A stretch of 64,000 bases of DNA from Achromobacter veterisilvae (GTDB lineage Bacteria; Pseudomonadota; Gammaproteobacteria; Burkholderiales; Burkholderiaceae_B), in assembly GCF_900496975.1 (NCBI RefSeq), contig NZ_UFQC01000035.1:1-64000 (forward strand), given 5' to 3'. Below the pieces are notes generated by a model. The model saw nothing but the letters and a program-made list of their open reading frames with translations, had not been told where the DNA came from and did not search any database. Positions within the stretch are counted from its first letter, which is position 1; every line of letters starts with the position of its first letter. Positions 8,534 to 18,292 of this stretch are shown piece after piece. Position numbers and translations under genes: made by a program.

Positions 8534-9460
8534 ATGAAAACGGCACGCCCCATGCAGATCAATCTTTCGATGCGCGATATCGACACCACGCTGGTGCTGG
8601 GGCGCACGCTGAACTTCCGCCAGGCGGCGGCGCAACTGCACCTGTCGCAATCGGCCCTGTCCACCCAGATACAGCGCATCGAGGACGGCCTGGGCGTGCG
8701 CCTCTTCGACCGCACCACGCGCACCGTCCGCCTGACCGCGGCGGGAGAGGTCTTCATGCAGCAGGCCGCGAGCCTGCAGGTGGCGTTCCGCGACGCCGTC
8801 GCCGCCGTCAGCGGCATCGTCAACGCGGAACAGGGGCAGGTCTCGGTCGCGGCCTTGCCGTCGGTGGCCGCGCGGCTGCTGCCGCGCGTGCTCATGGCCT
8901 ATCGCCAGGCCCATCCCCTGGTGGCCCTGAAGGTGCGCGACACCTTGTCGGGGCCGGCCTTCGACCTAGTGCGCGCGGGCGAGGTGGACTTCGCGCTGAC
9001 GGCCGCCGACCCCCAGCACGCGGACCTGCATTACGTGCCGCTGATGTCCGACAGCTTCCTGCTGCTGATCCCCGAGGCCCATCCCCTGGCCCGCGTCCGC
9101 GGGCCGCTGCGCTGGGCGGACACGGCCGACGCCGCGCACGTGTCCATGGTGCAGCCCAGCAGCGTGCGCCAGTACACCGAATGGGCTTTCCTGCAGAACC
9201 GCATCCGCTTCTCGCCCGCGTTCGAGGCCGAACACCTGACCACCATCGTCGCCATGGTCGAATGCGGGTTCGGCGTCGCCGCGCTGCCCGAAATCGCCGC
9301 CGGCGCCGTGGCGCAGAACGGCATCGTGCAGCGTCCGCTGACCGGTCCGGTGGCCGAACGCTCGATCGGCCTGGTCACCTCGCGCAACCGCAGCCTGTCG
9401 CCCGCGGCGGCGGCGCTGGTGCAGGCGCTGAAGGATTACCTGGCGGCGCAGCCCCGCTAG
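8534..9460 (+). CDS. LysR-family transcriptional regulator
   Basis: 308 residues. The N-terminal winged HTH is clear (LGRTLNFRQAAAQLHLSQSA followed by LSTQIQRIEDGLG and LFDRTTR), with a periplasmic-binding-like effector domain from about residue 95. It is transcribed divergently from the dehydrogenase/BKACE operon and probably controls it in response to a pathway metabolite. No good Shine-Dalgarno precedes the ATG at 8534; an ATG at 8552 is an alternative start. Confidence 0.9.
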   Translation: MKTARPMQINLSMRDIDTTLVLGRTLNFRQAAAQLHLSQSALSTQIQRIEDGLGVRLFDRTTRTVRLTAAGEVFMQQAASLQVAFRDAVAAVSGIVNAEQGQVSVAALPSVAARLLPRVLMAYRQAHPLVALKVRDTLSGPAFDLVRAGEVDFALTAADPQHADLHYVPLMSDSFLLLIPEAHPLARVRGPLRWADTADAAHVSMVQPSSVRQYTEWAFLQNRIRFSPAFEAEHLTTIVAMVECGFGVAALPEIAAGAVAQNGIVQRPLTGPVAERSIGLVTSRNRSLSPAAAALVQALKDYLAAQPR

Positions 9461-9541
9461 CACCGCGCGCCGGTACACGTTCCAAGGGTTTGTCTGGATG
9501 GCGTCTTGCCGCGCCCGCATGTTCTAGTGTGCCCCACAGTG

Positions 9542-9583
9542 ATACAACTGTATTTTTTCTAGGTACATACGAAACATTTGTTT
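9542..9583 (+). promoter_or_regulatory. Paired palindromes upstream of the peptide-type ABC operon
   Basis: Two 12-bp inverted repeats of the same form, ATACA-AC-TGTAT (9542-9553) and AAACA-TT-TGTTT (9572-9583), with centres exactly 30 bp apart, about three helical turns. They lie in AT-rich sequence 108-149 bp before the first gene. A dimeric regulator binding both sites on one face of the DNA is likely; the RpiR protein encoded at 17294 is a candidate (inference). Confidence 0.5.
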
Positions 9584-9636
9584 GGTAGTGGACCGTTGCA
9601 GGCCGGCACGATGGCGGGCGCCGCGCCAAGCCACCC

Positions 9637-9654
9637 GACGGCCCTCGGGCCGTC
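9637..9654 (+). other. Hairpin in the leader of the ABC operon
   Basis: GACGGCC-CTCG-GGCCGTC is a perfect 7-bp stem with a tetraloop (the inner C-G could also pair). It lies 36 bp before the GTG start at 9691, downstream of the paired palindromes. It has no U-run, so a stabilising 5' structure is as likely as an attenuator. Confidence 0.4.
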
Positions 9655-9690
9655 TCCAGACAGTCATTTTGAGCACGACAGGAGAGATTG

Positions 9691-11274
9691 GTGAAGCCTC
9701 TTAGTATTGGCCGTTTAGGCGCATTGGCAATGCTTGCCGGATCGCTGTACGTCACCGCGTCGGTGGCCGAGACAGTGTTGACCGTCGTTCCCCCCGCTCC
9801 CCTGCGCGTGCTCGATCCGATCCTCAGCACGGCGCAGATCGTGCGCACGCACGGTTTCATGGTGTTCGACACCTTGCTTGGCATGGACGCCAAGTTTCAT
9901 CCCCAGCCCCAAATGGCGGACTACACCGTTTCCGACGATCGGATGGTCTATACGCTGAAGCTGCGCGACGGCCTGTCGTGGCACGACGGCACCCCGGTCA
10001 CCGCCGAGGACTGCGTGGCGTCGCTGAAGCGGTGGGGAGCGAACGACGGCGCCGGCCGGGTGATGATGGAGCACGTCGCCTCGATCGAGGCGACTTCCGC
10101 CAGGGAATTGGTCATCACCCTGGCGAAGCCATTCGGGCACGTGCTGGAATTGCTGGCGAAGCCGTCCCCCGTCCCGGCATTCATGATGCCTAAACGCCTG
10201 GCGGAAACGCCGGCCGGGCAGCAGATACCCGAAATGATCGGCTCGGGCCCCTTCAAGTTCCTGCCCAAGCAGTTCCGCGCCGGGGACCAGGCCGTCTATG
10301 CGAAGAACACCGCTTACGTGCCCCGCGCGGAGCCATCGAGCTGGACGGCCGGCGGCAAGGTGGTGAACGTCGACAAAGTGGTCATGAAGAGCATGCCCGA
10401 CATGCAGACCACGCTCAACGCCCTGCAGGCCGGGGACGTCGACTTTGTGGAGCAGGTGACCGTCGACCTGCTGCCTCTGCTTGAAGGCAATCCCGACGTA
10501 AAGGTCGGCACCCTGGTGACGCTGGGGTCGCAGCTCACGGGACAGTTCAACCATCGCCTGCCCCCGTTCAACAATCCCAAGGTAAGGCGCGCGGCCATCC
10601 TGGCGCTCGACCAGAAGCAATTCCTGCAGACCGCCATCGGCGACGCCAACTACTACCAGACATGCCCGTCCGTTTACGGGTGCTCCGTCCCGATGGCTTC
10701 CCAGGCCGGGGCCGAGTACCTGGCGGGCACTCCGGAAGAACGGATGGCCAAGGCGAAGGCCGCCTTGAAAGAGTCCGGCTATGACGGCACGCCCGTCATG
10801 ATCATGCAGCCCAGCGACTTTGCCATCCTGAGCACTCAGGCGATCGTGGCGGCCGAGCGGCTGCGCGAGGCCGGCTTCAAGGTCAATGTGGTCCCGATGG
10901 ACTGGGGCGCGTTGCAGGCGCGCAAGGACTCCTGGGCGCCCGTGGCGGAGGGCGGCTGGAACATGTTCTTCACGGCGTGGGGCGTCTCCGGCATCTGGAA
11001 TCCGCTGGTCAATCCGCTGATTGACGGTTCCGGCAAGGACAAAGTCTGGGCGGGCTGGCGCGTCAGTCCGCGCGTGGAGGAACTGCGGGCAAAGTACCTG
11101 GTGGCATTGGATCTCGACAGCCAGAAAAAGATCGCCGAGGAAATCCAGCAGATCGCCTGGGATGAAGGGTTCTACTTCAACGGCGGCGAATACCGGTCGG
11201 TGAGCGCCTGGCGCAGCAACGTGCAGGGCACCAATGAAGGGCCGTTGAGCCTGTTCTGGAACATCCGCAAGTAA
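9691..11274 (+). CDS. Family 5 extracellular solute-binding protein (DppA/OppA type)
   Basis: Periplasmic receptor of a peptide-type ABC importer. A signal peptide spans about the first 25 residues (cleavage near ASVA). Mature sequence has SBP_bac_5 landmarks: VLDPILSTAQIVRTHGFMVFDTLLG, LRDGLSWHDGTPVTAEDCVAS, and IGSGPFKF. The GTG at 9691 is preferred over TTG at 9688 because GGAGAG at 9681-9686 is then at workable spacing. Followed by both permeases and a fused ATPase in one operon with an amidase and an M81 peptidase. Ligand unknown: a peptide, amide or other family 5 substrate. Confidence 0.92.
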   Translation: MKPLSIGRLGALAMLAGSLYVTASVAETVLTVVPPAPLRVLDPILSTAQIVRTHGFMVFDTLLGMDAKFHPQPQMADYTVSDDRMVYTLKLRDGLSWHDGTPVTAEDCVASLKRWGANDGAGRVMMEHVASIEATSARELVITLAKPFGHVLELLAKPSPVPAFMMPKRLAETPAGQQIPEMIGSGPFKFLPKQFRAGDQAVYAKNTAYVPRAEPSSWTAGGKVVNVDKVVMKSMPDMQTTLNALQAGDVDFVEQVTVDLLPLLEGNPDVKVGTLVTLGSQLTGQFNHRLPPFNNPKVRRAAILALDQKQFLQTAIGDANYYQTCPSVYGCSVPMASQAGAEYLAGTPEERMAKAKAALKESGYDGTPVMIMQPSDFAILSTQAIVAAERLREAGFKVNVVPMDWGALQARKDSWAPVAEGGWNMFFTAWGVSGIWNPLVNPLIDGSGKDKVWAGWRVSPRVEELRAKYLVALDLDSQKKIAEEIQQIAWDEGFYFNGGEYRSVSAWRSNVQGTNEGPLSLFWNIRK

Positions 11275-11282
11275 TCCCGGCA

Positions 11283-11309
11283 AGAGGCGCCGCTTGCCGC
11301 GGCGCCTCT
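11283..11309 (+). terminator. Intercistronic hairpin after the binding-protein gene
   Basis: Perfect 11-bp stem (11283-11293 with 11299-11309) and 5-base loop, directly after the stop of the binding protein and 24 bp before the permease ATG. No U-run follows. Hairpins here in ABC operons usually protect the upstream mRNA or attenuate downstream genes, giving excess binding protein over membrane subunits; that role is inferred. Confidence 0.55.
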
Positions 11310-11333
11310 GCGGATGGGCCGATGGAGTAAATC

Positions 11334-12278
11334 ATGATTTCCTTTTTCCTGCGGCGCGTGCTGGCCTCTGTGCCAGTCATGCTTTTCGTGGCCGTATTCG
11401 TCTTCCTGCTGTTGCGCCTGGCCCCCGGGGATCCGGCGCAGATGATTCTGGGCGATCAGGCGACGCCGGATCAGATCGCCGCGATCAGGGAGCATCTCGG
11501 ATTGAACGAGCCGCTGCCCCGGCAATTCATTCATTGGATTTCCAGCGTCCTGAGCGGCGACTTCGGCACCTCGCTGATCTCGGACCGGCCGGTCATTGAA
11601 ATGATCGGCCAGCGGCTGGAGCCCACGCTCGCCTTGGCGCTGGTGGCGATCGCACTGACCGTGCTGATTTCCGTTCCCCTGGGCGTGCTGGCCGCATGGC
11701 AGCACGGAAAGCTCGTCGACCGGGCGGTGATGGTGTTCTCGGTCGTGTGCTTTTCGGTGCCGATCTTCGTGATCGGCTACATCCTGATCGGCACCTTCGC
11801 CGTCCGGATGAACTGGTTTCCCGTGCAGGGCTATCGCCCGATTTCCGCGGGCTTCGGGCAGTTCGCGCACCGTGTCGTCCTTCCCGGGCTGGCGCTGGCG
11901 TCGATCTATATCGCGCTGGTGGCCCGCATGACCCGCGCCTCGATGCTCGAAGTCCTGCGCGAGGACTACGTGCGGACCGCGCGCGCAAAGGGCCTGGCCG
12001 AATACACGGTTTTGTTCCGGCATGCATTGCGCAACGCGGCCATCCCGATCCTGACCGTGATTGGAACCGGATTCGCCATGATGGTTTCCGGCGTGGTGGT
12101 GACCGAGACCGTATTCAATGTTCCTGGACTGGGAAGATTGGTCGTCGACGCCGTGCTGGCCCGCGACTACCCGCTGATCCAGGCGATCATCCTATTAACC
12201 GCCGGGACGTATGTCGTCATCAATCTGTTGGTCGACTTGTCTTACGCGATGACCGATCCAAGGATCCGATACCAATGA
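11334..12278 (+). CDS. Peptide-type ABC transporter permease (DppB-like)
   Basis: First membrane subunit of the importer. 314 residues, six membrane segments, with the DppB N-terminus (FFLRRVLASVPVMLFVAVFVF), the LAPGDPA block after TM1, and the cytoplasmic EAA-type loop ending EDYVRTARAKGL around residue 205-216 that contacts the ATPase. It overlaps the next permease by 4 bp (ATGA at 12275). Confidence 0.93.
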   Translation: MISFFLRRVLASVPVMLFVAVFVFLLLRLAPGDPAQMILGDQATPDQIAAIREHLGLNEPLPRQFIHWISSVLSGDFGTSLISDRPVIEMIGQRLEPTLALALVAIALTVLISVPLGVLAAWQHGKLVDRAVMVFSVVCFSVPIFVIGYILIGTFAVRMNWFPVQGYRPISAGFGQFAHRVVLPGLALASIYIALVARMTRASMLEVLREDYVRTARAKGLAEYTVLFRHALRNAAIPILTVIGTGFAMMVSGVVVTETVFNVPGLGRLVVDAVLARDYPLIQAIILLTAGTYVVINLLVDLSYAMTDPRIRYQ

Positions 12279-13147
12279 GCGCGCTTGCAACCATGGCCCC
12301 CTCGCGTGGGGGAATCAAACACCGGCTGCTGGAAAATCCGCCCCATTGGACCACGGTGCTGGCGCTGATCGTTCTGGTGCTGGTGGTGATCATGGCGTTT
12401 TCCGCGCCCTGGCTGGCGAACTTCGAGCCGACCAAGATCAACCCGGCCCAGCGGCTGAAGCCCGCGTCGGATATCTGGTGGCTGGGCACGGACGCGTTCG
12501 GACGGGACCTGTACTCGCGGGTGGTCTACGGCGCCCAGGTGTCGCTGCTCGTGGGCGCGGGCGTCACGATCGGCTCGATCGCCATCGCGCTTCCGCTGGG
12601 GCTGCTGGCCGGCTGGTTCCGTTCCGTGGACACGATATTGATGCGGATGATGGACGGCTTGATGGCCATTCCCGGAATCCTGCTGGCGATCGCGGTGGTT
12701 GCCTTGATCAAAGGTGGAATCGCGACGGTGATCGTGGCGATCATGCTGCCCGAGATTCCGCAAGTGGTCCGGCTGGTCCGGTCGCGCGTGCTCGCCGCCC
12801 GCGCGGAGACCTATGTCGATGCGGCCATTCTGCTCGGGACGCCCAACCTCCGGCTGATACGCCGCCATCTGCTGCCTTCGACCATCGCGCCGTTGGTCGT
12901 GCAGGGCACCTACATCTATGCGTCGGCGATCCTGACCGAGGCGGCGCTGTCCTTCCTGGGCGTCGGGATCAGTTCGGAAATTCCCACGTGGGGCAACATC
13001 ATGGCGGAAGGCCGGGTCTATTTTTCGATGAAGCCCTGGCTGGTCTATTGGCCGGCGGTCGTGCTCTCGCTGTGCATTCTGTCGATCAACCTTCTGGGAG
13101 ACGCCTTGCGCGACCGCCTGGATCCGAAAATGAAGGGCCGCGCATGA
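12275..13147 (+). CDS. Peptide-type ABC transporter permease (DppC-like)
   Basis: Second membrane subunit, 290 residues. DppC hallmarks are the N-terminal cytoplasmic helix before TM1, WWLGTDAFGRDLYSRVVYGAQ after it, and the C-terminal block ALSFLGVG followed by PTWGNIMAEGR. The ATG at 12275 is fixed by the ATGA overlap with the upstream permease, and the stop overlaps the ATPase start in the same way, so the three genes are translationally coupled. Confidence 0.93.
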   Translation: MSALATMAPSRGGIKHRLLENPPHWTTVLALIVLVLVVIMAFSAPWLANFEPTKINPAQRLKPASDIWWLGTDAFGRDLYSRVVYGAQVSLLVGAGVTIGSIAIALPLGLLAGWFRSVDTILMRMMDGLMAIPGILLAIAVVALIKGGIATVIVAIMLPEIPQVVRLVRSRVLAARAETYVDAAILLGTPNLRLIRRHLLPSTIAPLVVQGTYIYASAILTEAALSFLGVGISSEIPTWGNIMAEGRVYFSMKPWLVYWPAVVLSLCILSINLLGDALRDRLDPKMKGRA

Positions 13148-14817
13148 TGGCGACGAGCACCGATTCATCCCCCGTCCTGTCCGTGCGCGATCTGCGGGTA
13201 CAGACCTGCGGCAGGAAGCCCACGGAAATACTCAAGGGTATCTCGTTCGACATCCATCCCGGCGAGACGGTGTGTCTCGTCGGCGAAAGCGGTTCAGGAA
13301 AGTCGGTGACTTCGCTCGTCACCATGGACCTGTTGCCCAAGGACGAACTGGAAGTCACGGGCGGAAGCGTATTGCTCAACGGCGAAGACATCATCACCGC
13401 CTCGGGCAAGCGCACCCGCGCGCTGCGCGCCTCGACGATGGCGATGATATTCCAGGAGCCCATGACCGCGCTCAACCCGGTCCTGCCGATCGGCCTGCAA
13501 ATGGACGAGGTGTATTGCGCGCACACCAGGATGCGGCCGGCCGAACGCAAGGCCGCGGCGCTGGCGGCGTTTTCATCCGTCCAGTTGCCGGACCCCGAAC
13601 GGCTCTATGCAAGCTACCCCCATCAATTGTCCGGGGGCCAGCGCCAGCGAGTCATGATCGCCATGGCCCTGGCGCTGCGGCCCAAGCTCCTGATCGCCGA
13701 TGAACCGACCACGGCGCTGGACGTCACGACGCAGAAGCAGATTTTGAGCCTGATCCGGAAACTGCAAGCGGAGCAGGGCACCGCCGTGCTCTTCATCACT
13801 CACGATATGGGCGTGGTGGTGGACATCGCGGATCGGGTCTGCGTCATGCGCCGCGGAAACCTGGAAGAATCCGGCCCCGTGCAGGACGTGCTGTCCCGGC
13901 CGCAGAAGGACTACACGAAAGACCTGCTGCGAGCGGTGCCCTCGCTTGCTCCCAGAGCGGCCCGGCACACCGCGGAAAGCAAGCCGGTGCTTGAAGTCAA
14001 GGGGCTGCACAAGCGCTTCGAAATGCGCTCGACCCTGTCGAAGCTGCTGGGCCGGCCAGGGCATGACGTGCATGCCGTGCGCGACGTGAAGTTCGAGCTT
14101 TTGCGCGGGCGGACGCTGGGCATCGTGGGGGAAAGCGGTTCGGGAAAATCCACCGTCGCGCGCTGCGTGCTGCGCCTGGAGGATCCTTCCGACGGCCATA
14201 TCGTGGTCAATGGGCAGGACATCGCGCGCCTGCGCCACAACCGCGAGCTGGCCAAGGCGCGCATGTCGGTGCAAATGGTGTTTCAGGATCCAAACCGTTC
14301 GCTCAATCCGCGCTTGCGCATCGTCGAAAGCATGATCGAGGGGCCGCTGAACACCGGCGAAGCCCGGGAAAGCGCCATCGCGCGGGCAGGCGAACTGTTG
14401 GAGACGGTCGGACTGCCGCGCAACAGCCTGGATCGCTATCCCCATCAATTCTCGGGCGGCCAGCGGCAGCGTATCGCAATCGCCCGCGCCTTGATGATGA
14501 ATCCCGACGTGATCGTCGCCGACGAGGCCGTTTCCGCGCTGGACGTCTCCATTCAAGCCCAGGTGCTCGAACTGCTGGCCGACATCCAAAGCCGCAGAAA
14601 CCTGGCCTTATTGTTCATTACCCACGATCTGAGGGTCGCCGCGCAGATCTGCGACGACATCATGGTCATGCAGCGGGGCCGGGTCGTGGAGCACGGAGCC
14701 GCGTCGGAGATTTTTCGGACTCCCCGCGAACAATACACGCGCGATTTGATCAATGCCGCGCCGGGACGCGATTGGGACTTCGCGCACGGCCGGCGCCTCG
14801 CGGGAGAATCGATATGA
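13144..14817 (+). CDS. Fused double-domain peptide ABC transporter ATPase (DppD-DppF)
   Basis: Energises the importer. 557 residues with two complete nucleotide-binding domains. Domain 1 has Walker A GESGSGKS at 47-54 and signature LSGGQ at 162-166; domain 2 has Walker A GESGSGKS at 329-336 and signature FSGGQRQRI. Walker B segments are [12 protein letters not shown] and [12 protein letters not shown]. Each domain ends in the oligopeptide-transporter extension. Single-chain fusions of this type are known (GsiA/YejF-like) and are consistent with the operon having no second ATPase gene. Confidence 0.94.
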   Translation: MMATSTDSSPVLSVRDLRVQTCGRKPTEILKGISFDIHPGETVCLVGESGSGKSVTSLVTMDLLPKDELEVTGGSVLLNGEDIITASGKRTRALRASTMAMIFQEPMTALNPVLPIGLQMDEVYCAHTRMRPAERKAAALAAFSSVQLPDPERLYASYPHQLSGGQRQRVMIAMALALRPKLLIADEPTTALDVTTQKQILSLIRKLQAEQGTAVLFITHDMGVVVDIADRVCVMRRGNLEESGPVQDVLSRPQKDYTKDLLRAVPSLAPRAARHTAESKPVLEVKGLHKRFEMRSTLSKLLGRPGHDVHAVRDVKFELLRGRTLGIVGESGSGKSTVARCVLRLEDPSDGHIVVNGQDIARLRHNRELAKARMSVQMVFQDPNRSLNPRLRIVESMIEGPLNTGEARESAIARAGELLETVGLPRNSLDRYPHQFSGGQRQRIAIARALMMNPDVIVADEAVSALDVSIQAQVLELLADIQSRRNLALLFITHDLRVAAQICDDIMVMQRGRVVEHGAASEIFRTPREQYTRDLINAAPGRDWDFAHGRRLAGESI

Positions 14818-15680
14818 TCAGGGCGGCGCTGGTGCAGTTCGAACCTCGGGCGCTGGACCCCGCCGGAAATTTCCGGCGCATGGCGAGCGCGATCGAGGCG
14901 GAAGGGAAAGACGCCGATCTGATCGTCTTCCCCGAATTGTCGAACACGGGATACGTCGAGCCGGTCGCGGCGGGGGGCTCCATCGAGGCGAAGGTCCCCG
15001 ACTTCGGCCTGGCGCTATGGGAAGCGTGCGCCGACCTGCATGGCGAGGAAATACAAGGCCTGTCGGAGCTCGCCGCCAGACACCGCGCCTACCTGGTGCT
15101 GGGGCTCGGGCTGCGCGACCCGCAAATGCGGGGCGTGATGCGCAATGCGTCCGTGCTCATCGGGCCGCGGGGCATCGAAGGGGCTTATTTCAAAGTCCAT
15201 CAATGGCACAACGAAAAACTGTATTTCAAGAAAGGCGATCAGATCGAAACCTGGTCCGGACCCGGATGCCGCCTGGGGATGCAGATCTGCTATGACATCC
15301 GCTTTCCGGAGATAACCCGGATCCTGGCGTTGCAGGGCGCCGATGTCGTCACCAACATCTGGGCGTCGTCGGGCGTGGACGGCGCGCCGGTGGCCGACGA
15401 GGGATTGTTCATACACCGCGCCTACACCCGGGCCACCGAAAACGGCGTGTTCTTCCTCAGTTGCAATCGCGCGGGAGTGCAGGCGGGGCATCGCTTTTTT
15501 GGACGCTCTTGCGCGGTCGCTCCCAATGGGCGGGTCATCGGCGCGCTGGAGCACGACGCGGAAGACGTGCTGCGCGTGGAGATCGACCTGCAAGAGGTGT
15601 CGCGGTACCGGGCGTTCACGGGAATATGGACAGACCGGGATCCCGCGCTCTACGCGCGTTATCTCAATGCAGGCCGTTGA
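14814..15680 (+). CDS. Nitrilase-superfamily carbon-nitrogen hydrolase
   Basis: Hydrolyses an amide or carbamoyl bond. 288 residues with the nitrilase-fold triad: E41 in FPELSNTGY, K127 in YFKVHQ, and C159 in LGMQICYDIRFPE. It most resembles the amidase/carbamoylase branches. The start overlaps the ATPase stop (ATGA), so it is made with the importer, suggesting the imported compound or its first product carries the amide that is cleaved. Substrate not determinable by eye. Confidence 0.88.
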   Translation: MIRAALVQFEPRALDPAGNFRRMASAIEAEGKDADLIVFPELSNTGYVEPVAAGGSIEAKVPDFGLALWEACADLHGEEIQGLSELAARHRAYLVLGLGLRDPQMRGVMRNASVLIGPRGIEGAYFKVHQWHNEKLYFKKGDQIETWSGPGCRLGMQICYDIRFPEITRILALQGADVVTNIWASSGVDGAPVADEGLFIHRAYTRATENGVFFLSCNRAGVQAGHRFFGRSCAVAPNGRVIGALEHDAEDVLRVEIDLQEVSRYRAFTGIWTDRDPALYARYLNAGR

Positions 15681-15713
15681 TCGGCACCAGCCGCCATTTA
15701 AGGAATCCAAGGC

Positions 15714-17231
15714 ATGAACACGCATACCGCAGCCCGGCAATACCGCATCGCCATTGCCGGCTTTCTACAAGAATCGGTGACCTTCATCGATGAACTCACC
15801 ACGCTCGCGCAATGCAAGGCAGTCGAGATCGCCGCACCCGGGCTGGTCGATACCTTGCGCGGCTCCAACACAGGCCTGGGAGGAATCATCGATGTGTGCG
15901 AGCGTGAAAACGCTGAAATCGTGCCTTTCTTCTCGGTGAACGGCGGCGCGGCCGGTCCGATAAGCGACGAGGTCTACGATCATTACGTCGACAGGCTGAT
16001 CGAGGGCCTGGAGCAGGCGGGACGGTTGGACGGCGTGCTGCTGGACCTTCACGGCGCAATGGTCACGCCGACGCGGCTGGACGCGGATCGGGAAACGCTC
16101 GAACGCGTCCGCGCGGTCGTCGGGCCCGATGTGCCTGTAATGGTCGCGCTCGATTATCACGCCAATCTGGACGCCGACACGATTGCCCAGGCCTCGGCGG
16201 TATTCGGATACCATTTTTCTCCGCACACCGATATGGGGGCGACTGGCAAGCGCGCGGCCGAGTGCCTGTTCCGGACATTGCGCGGCGAGATCGATCCGGT
16301 GACGGTTCTGATCAAGCCCGGTGTCATGGTTCCAAGCATCTTCAGCGCCACCGGGCTGGAGCCGCTCAAATCCATCGTGTTGGAGTCGATTCGCCAGGCG
16401 GAGAATTCCGACCGCTACCTGGATATCTCGATCTTCGCCGGCTTCTCCTATGCCGACGTACCGAACTGCGGCTTTTCCGTCGTGGTGGTGATCGACCGCG
16501 ATGAGGCCGGGGCCTTGGCGATCGCGGAGGATTTCTCCGCGCGGATTCTGGAAAGCCGCGAGGCGCTGAGTCACCGCGAATTGATCTATTCCCTCGAGGA
16601 CGGCATCGGCAAGGCCAGGGAGCTGGTCGCTTCGGGGCATCGCCCGGTCGTGCTGCTGGAACATGCGGATCGGATGCACGACTCCACGTATGTCCTGCGC
16701 GCGGTGCTGGACCAGGAATTGCCGAAGGTGGCGGTGCCGTATCTCTGGGATCCGGCCGCCGTAGCCGAAGCCATGAAGGCGGGGGTCGGCGCGGAGGTGA
16801 CATTGCAGGTGGGCAGCCACAGCAGCGAGCGCGCGGGCGGCCCGGTGACCCTGTCCGGGAAAGTCGTGCAAGCGGGGAGGGTCACGTATCGGGCCACCGG
16901 GCCATACTTCACGGGGCGGGTCGTCGAACTGGGAAATACGGTGGTGATCGACACGGGCAAAGCCATGGTGTCCCTCACTTCCCTGCCCAGCACCGCGGTG
17001 GATGATGACTGCCTGACGCAGTTTGGCCGGTCCCTGGACGATTTCGACTATGTCGTCCTGCGCTCGAAGACCCATTTCCGCGCCTATTTCGAGCCGGTGT
17101 CGGCGGACATCCTCATTGTCGACACCCCGGATTGGGGGCCGGCCGACCTGACGCTGTTGCCCTATCGGCGGGTGCCGCTCGATACAACCTATCCGTTCAA
17201 CGCGCCGCCCGCGAGCGGTTCGGCGGGCTGA
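15714..17231 (+). CDS. M81-family metallopeptidase (MlrC-like)
   Basis: 505 residues with MlrC/DUF1485 family landmarks: an N-terminal IAIAGFLQES, LDGVLLDLHGAMVTP, LDYHANLD, and HTDMGATG, which supply likely zinc ligands (Asp and His residues). The C-terminal half (VTLQVGSHSSERAGGPVTLSG and the end region) also fits. MlrC completes breakdown of the linearised peptide microcystin, but most homologues sit in peptide/amide catabolic operons with no link to microcystin. It follows the amidase by 33 bp with an AAGGAA ribosome site, so it probably finishes degradation of the imported substrate. Confidence 0.88.
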   Translation: MNTHTAARQYRIAIAGFLQESVTFIDELTTLAQCKAVEIAAPGLVDTLRGSNTGLGGIIDVCERENAEIVPFFSVNGGAAGPISDEVYDHYVDRLIEGLEQAGRLDGVLLDLHGAMVTPTRLDADRETLERVRAVVGPDVPVMVALDYHANLDADTIAQASAVFGYHFSPHTDMGATGKRAAECLFRTLRGEIDPVTVLIKPGVMVPSIFSATGLEPLKSIVLESIRQAENSDRYLDISIFAGFSYADVPNCGFSVVVVIDRDEAGALAIAEDFSARILESREALSHRELIYSLEDGIGKARELVASGHRPVVLLEHADRMHDSTYVLRAVLDQELPKVAVPYLWDPAAVAEAMKAGVGAEVTLQVGSHSSERAGGPVTLSGKVVQAGRVTYRATGPYFTGRVVELGNTVVIDTGKAMVSLTSLPSTAVDDDCLTQFGRSLDDFDYVVLRSKTHFRAYFEPVSADILIVDTPDWGPADLTLLPYRRVPLDTTYPFNAPPASGSAG

Positions 17232-17293
17232 CGCCTGGGTGTGCAACAATTTCCTCGCTGTCCAACAATCCTCACGGTGCCACCAGCCAAGCC

Positions 17294-18205
17294 ATGCAGA
17301 CGACGGAATCCGCCACGCCACCTGAAAGCCTCGACGAACTGCTGACCCATCTGCGAAAGAACTTTTCCAATTACAGTTCGCAGTTTCAGGCCGGCGTTCG
17401 CTATCTTCTCGACCATCCGCGCGAGATCCCGCTCTTGTCCATGCGCAAGATCGCGGCCGGGGCCGGGGTCAAGCCCGCCACCCTGGTGCGCCTGGCGCAG
17501 TTCCTGGGTTTCGACGGATGGCAGAGCCTGCGCGAACTCTTCGTTGAATCGGTGCGCGGCGGCCCGCAGCCCTACACAAAGCGCGCCAAGGAACTCATAC
17601 GCGTCAGCGGTTCGCGGAAGATGCTTTCCGAGATGCTTGAAGTGCAGCATCGCAATCTGGACGCGACGGGCGGAAACAACGGGGATTCCATCTCCGTCGC
17701 GGTCGATGCGATCAGCTCGGCGGCCAATGTCTACGTCGCGGGCTTCCGGTCGTGCTTTCCCGTCGCCTTCTCGTTCCACTATGTGTATCGCCTGTTCCGT
17801 CCATCGGTGCACCTGATCCGGGGGGAGGCCGGCACGCTCGAGATGGACCTGCGCTCGTTGACGAAAAAAGACGCGGTCGTCGTCGTGAGCTTCGCGCCGT
17901 ACTCGATGGAGATCCTGCGCGTGGCGGATGCCGCCCATGAGGCGGGTTGCCGGGTGGTGGCCCTGACCGACAGCACGGTGGCGCCTATTGCCCTGCGTGC
18001 CGATTGCACGCTTCTTTTCCCCGTGGACAGCCCATCGTTCTTTCCTTCCATCACCGCCGCCGTCGCGCTTTCAGAGGCGTTGGTAGAGCAGTTGCTGGCA
18101 AAGAAGGGCAAGGGCGCCATCAAGGCCCTTGAGCAGAGTGAAGATCAACTGCACCAGACGGGCGCCTATGTCCCCATGCAACGGCATGGGGGCTCCCAGG
18201 CCTGA
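17294..18205 (+). CDS. RpiR/MurR-family regulator (HTH + SIS)
   Basis: 303 residues. An HTH_6 domain covers about 15-90 (VRYLLDHPREIPLLSMRKIA, then VKPATLVRLAQFLGFDGWQSLRELF) and a SIS phospho-sugar-like domain about 130-260 (VYVAGFRSCFPVAFSF, VVVVSFAPYSMEI). Last gene in the importer/amidase run, 62 bp after the M81 gene, so likely the local regulator. The ATG at 17294 has only weak ribosome-site sequence; the frame is open upstream and an earlier non-ATG start is possible. SIS regulators usually sense phosphorylated sugars, so the inducer here is uncertain. Confidence 0.9.
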   Translation: MQTTESATPPESLDELLTHLRKNFSNYSSQFQAGVRYLLDHPREIPLLSMRKIAAGAGVKPATLVRLAQFLGFDGWQSLRELFVESVRGGPQPYTKRAKELIRVSGSRKMLSEMLEVQHRNLDATGGNNGDSISVAVDAISSAANVYVAGFRSCFPVAFSFHYVYRLFRPSVHLIRGEAGTLEMDLRSLTKKDAVVVVSFAPYSMEILRVADAAHEAGCRVVALTDSTVAPIALRADCTLLFPVDSPSFFPSITAAVALSEALVEQLLAKKGKGAIKALEQSEDQLHQTGAYVPMQRHGGSQA

Positions 18206-18292
18206 TTCCGGCTAGAACGAGACCATCCTTCTATGGACGTACCGGTGCGCCTGCGCCTGTGCGCACGGGGGCGCTCGGGCCTTTAGGATTCG

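Noticed and set aside
15714-17231. Microcystin degradation
   Set aside because: MlrC family membership alone does not show it; mlrA, mlrB and mlrD are absent and most M81 proteins act on other substrates.
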